From contig NZ_CP092364.2 in the NCBI RefSeq assembly GCF_022370755.2, positions 6,138,001-6,202,000 of the forward strand: a stretch of 64,000 bases of DNA, in the 5' to 3' direction. Position numbers and translations under genes: made by a program. The notes below the pieces were generated by a model. That model searched no databases and was not told the DNA's origin. It saw only the letters and a list, made by a program, of their open reading frames with translations. This document shows positions 62,501 through 64,000 of the stretch, piece by piece (the first letter of the stretch is position 1; each line of letters begins with the position of its first letter). The DNA comes from Mycolicibacterium goodii. GTDB lineage: Bacteria > Actinomycetota > Actinomycetes > Mycobacteriales > Mycobacteriaceae.

Positions 62501-62794
62501 TTATTTCACGTCCACGTAGACGGTCTTCTGCGTGACGCCGGTGTTGAGGCTGTCGGTCCGGCTGTAGGTCGTGCCGGGACGTACCGCCACCACGACGGCC
62601 TTGTCGATCGGGGTCGCACCGATCCGGTTGACGATGACGTGGTAGCCCTGGCCCTGCAACTGGCTGATGGTCTGCTGGGCGTTGCTGGTGCCGCTGGGCG
62701 CCGCCTGGCTCGGAGCCGCGAGGCCGATCAGGGTCGCCGCCAGGCCACTGGCCGCCACCGTCGCAACACCGAACCTTCTCGCTGTCTTTCGCAC
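62501..62794 (-). CDS. Small exported mycobacterial protein
   Basis: 97 aa. A clear Sec signal peptide (MRKTARRFGVATVAASGLAA..., cleavage probably after SQA near residue 31) leaves a ~66-residue mature part with a QQTISQLQGQGYHVIVNRIG motif resembling small secreted mycobacterial proteins of unknown function. ATG 62794; a strong hairpin follows. Single-gene unit, divergent from the C39-like gene. Confidence 0.85.
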   Translation of the reverse strand: MRKTARRFGVATVAASGLAATLIGLAAPSQAAPSGTSNAQQTISQLQGQGYHVIVNRIGATPIDKAVVVAVRPGTTYSRTDSLNTGVTQKTVYVDVK

Positions 62795-62887
62795 TTTGGT
62801 GATCCTGTTCTTCTAGGCTTGGGGTGTCTCTGTTATGTCTGGGTAAACCCGCAGTTCAGCGATTTAATTTCAGGTGGCAGTAATTGA

Positions 62888-63442
62888 TTGACGAGTGACA
62901 GGATTTGTGTGGAACCGGAGCGGATCGCGGCACTAGGACTGCGTCAGCGCGACGGGATCACGTGTGGCCCGGCGGTCGCGGTCGTCGCAGGTGTGATGCT
63001 CAACCCTTCTCGGCGAGAGAAGTTGCTGGGGTCACACGGGAGCCAATGGTTCTCCACCGAGCAGGTACGCGTCCACGCCGACATCAACACGATCTGGCCC
63101 CGGCGCCTGGGGACCACGCCCGCGGGCATGGCGCGAGCCCTGAGCGCACTCAGCGCATCGGCCGGTTTCCGCTACCGCTGGCGTCCGTTCCGGGGTGCGT
63201 CGGATCCGCTGACCGATGTCGTCGCCGCCCTGGTCGACGGGCGTCCGGTTGCCATGCTGGTCGGGGCGAGGGGCATACCGCGGCACTGGGTGTTGATCGT
63301 CGGCGTGTCGGGGGAGTGGTTGCAGTGTTACGAACCGTCGTCGGGGCGGGTCCTGGGGGTGCCGATCGATGCGGTGCGGCGTGCCCGGGTGACCGGTGTC
63401 GGGTTCCGCCGGCCGTTCGCATTCGTCGTGCCCGAACGATGA
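62888..63442 (+). CDS. C39-like putative cysteine peptidase, cytoplasmic
   Basis: 184 aa. RQRDGITCGPAVAVVAGVML near the start carries the catalytic-type Cys26, and RHWVLIVGV (His133) followed by QCYEPSSGR (Glu149 or neighbouring acid) matches the His-acid end of C39/papain-like folds. No ABC transporter or leader-peptide substrate is adjacent, and no signal peptide is seen. TTG 62888 or GTG 62909 may start it. Could act on a peptide or be an amide hydrolase. Confidence 0.68.
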   Translation: MTSDRICVEPERIAALGLRQRDGITCGPAVAVVAGVMLNPSRREKLLGSHGSQWFSTEQVRVHADINTIWPRRLGTTPAGMARALSALSASAGFRYRWRPFRGASDPLTDVVAALVDGRPVAMLVGARGIPRHWVLIVGVSGEWLQCYEPSSGRVLGVPIDAVRRARVTGVGFRRPFAFVVPER

Positions 63443-63530
63443 GTGTGCGCAAAATGCTGACGACACACCGCATTTGGGGCGGCAAACGCGCACGCTCGCG
63501 GTGCAGGGCGCCCGGGGCTACTGTCAGGGG

Positions 63531-63986
63531 ATGGCTCGGAAGTACGCGACCGCGGACACGGTGAACCTCGACGAACTGCTCGACTTCGTCCGACCGAGAC
63601 ATCGCATGGTGTTGACGACCTTTCGTGCCGACGGGACATTGCAGAGTTCACCGGTGACGGGCGGGGTGGACGACGGGGGCCGCATCGTGATCGCGAGTTA
63701 TCCGCAGCGCGCCAAGTCGGCGAACATCCGGCGAACCCCACGCGCGAGCGTCACGGTCCTGTCCGACGAGTTCGACGGACCGTACGTCCAGGTCGACGGG
63801 GACGCCGAGGTGATCGACCTGCCGGATGCGGTCGAACCCTTGGTCGAGTATTTCCGGGTCATCTCCGGTGAGCATCCGGACTGGGATGAGTATCGCCAGG
63901 CGATGGTCGATCAGGGCAAGTGCCTGATCCGGGTCACCCCGACGCGGTGGGGCCCGGTTGCCACGGGTGGTTTCCCGCCCGAGTGA
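63531..63986 (+). CDS. PPOX-class F420/FMN split-barrel oxidoreductase
   Basis: 151 aa. Typical motifs: RPRHRMVLTTFRADGTLQSS, GGRIVIASYPQRAKSANIRR (phosphate/cofactor binding) and TPRASVTVLSDEFDGPYVQV. Mycobacterial relatives bind F420 and reduce various quinone-like or aromatic substrates. ATG 63531 is preceded by GTCAGGGG. The gene is complete, ending just before the window edge. Confidence 0.9.
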   Translation: MARKYATADTVNLDELLDFVRPRHRMVLTTFRADGTLQSSPVTGGVDDGGRIVIASYPQRAKSANIRRTPRASVTVLSDEFDGPYVQVDGDAEVIDLPDAVEPLVEYFRVISGEHPDWDEYRQAMVDQGKCLIRVTPTRWGPVATGGFPPE

Positions 63987-64000
63987 CGTGCATTGCGCCC

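Noticed and set aside
60929..62887. 652-codon plus-strand open frame
   Set aside because: It spans antisense to the large membrane protein and the DUF427 gene, is extremely Arg/Asp-rich and matches no family.

Overview
The window is high-GC actinobacterial DNA and almost certainly comes from Mycolicibacterium (Mycobacterium) smegmatis or a very close relative. The basis is recognition of several landmark genes in one order: the siderophore importer irtA-irtB, elongation factor G2 (fusA2), trehalose synthase-maltokinase (treS-pep2), the glycogen debranching enzyme glgX, nicotinamidase pncA, and the nitroreductase nfnB with a divergent TetR gene. GTG/TTG starts, 4-bp ATGA/GTGA overlaps and many PPOX/F420-type flavoproteins also fit a mycobacterium. 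No rRNA, tRNA, CRISPR array, intact insertion sequence or prophage was seen.

Layout. 1-4.8 kb: end of a TetR-type regulator, then irtA and irtB, closed by a hairpin. 4.8-6.5 kb: a cytochrome P450 fossil and a small redox operon (exported protein, DUF6529 membrane protein, Rieske lipoprotein). 6.6-9.9 kb: amidohydrolase, AraC regulator, exported histidine phosphatase, a small unknown. 9.9-13.0 kb: a partner-switching signalling operon (SpoIIE-type phosphatase, cobalamin-binding protein with the Wx9EH photoreceptor motif, STAS antagonist), then a DMT transporter and an orphan MCE gene.

15.3-31.2 kb is an accessory catabolic island. Its base composition looks less GC-rich by eye than its flanks. 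Two hydantoinase-A/DUF917 pairs lie in mirror image around one promoter region, followed by a PucR regulator, a split flavin/iron-sulfur electron-transfer pair, a complete branched-chain-type 2-oxoacid dehydrogenase (E1 alpha, E1 beta, E2, E3), a leucine/valine-type dehydrogenase, and a wrecked acyl-CoA dehydrogenase at the right edge. Read together, the genes suggest opening or transforming a hydantoin-like derivative of an amino acid, deaminating the amino acid and converting the oxoacid to acyl-CoA. This is an inference.

31.3-45.2 kb returns to core-like sequence: fusA2, a hydrolase, a TetR-linked operon of CoxIII/CoxIV-like subunits with two paralogous membrane proteins (the CoxIII gene carries a one-base frameshift), a TetR pseudogene, small flavoproteins, an ABC importer operon, an orotate phosphoribosyltransferase-like gene and a HugZ-like protein. 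45.4-55.6 kb: treS-pep2, two acyl-CoA dehydrogenases, a MarR-linked DrrAB-type ABC exporter and glgX. 55.7-64 kb: pncA, nfnB and its divergent TetR with two matching operators, a four-gene overlapping membrane/cupredoxin-like operon of unknown role, a DUF427 protein, a small exported protein, a C39-like putative cysteine peptidase and an F420/FMN split-barrel protein.
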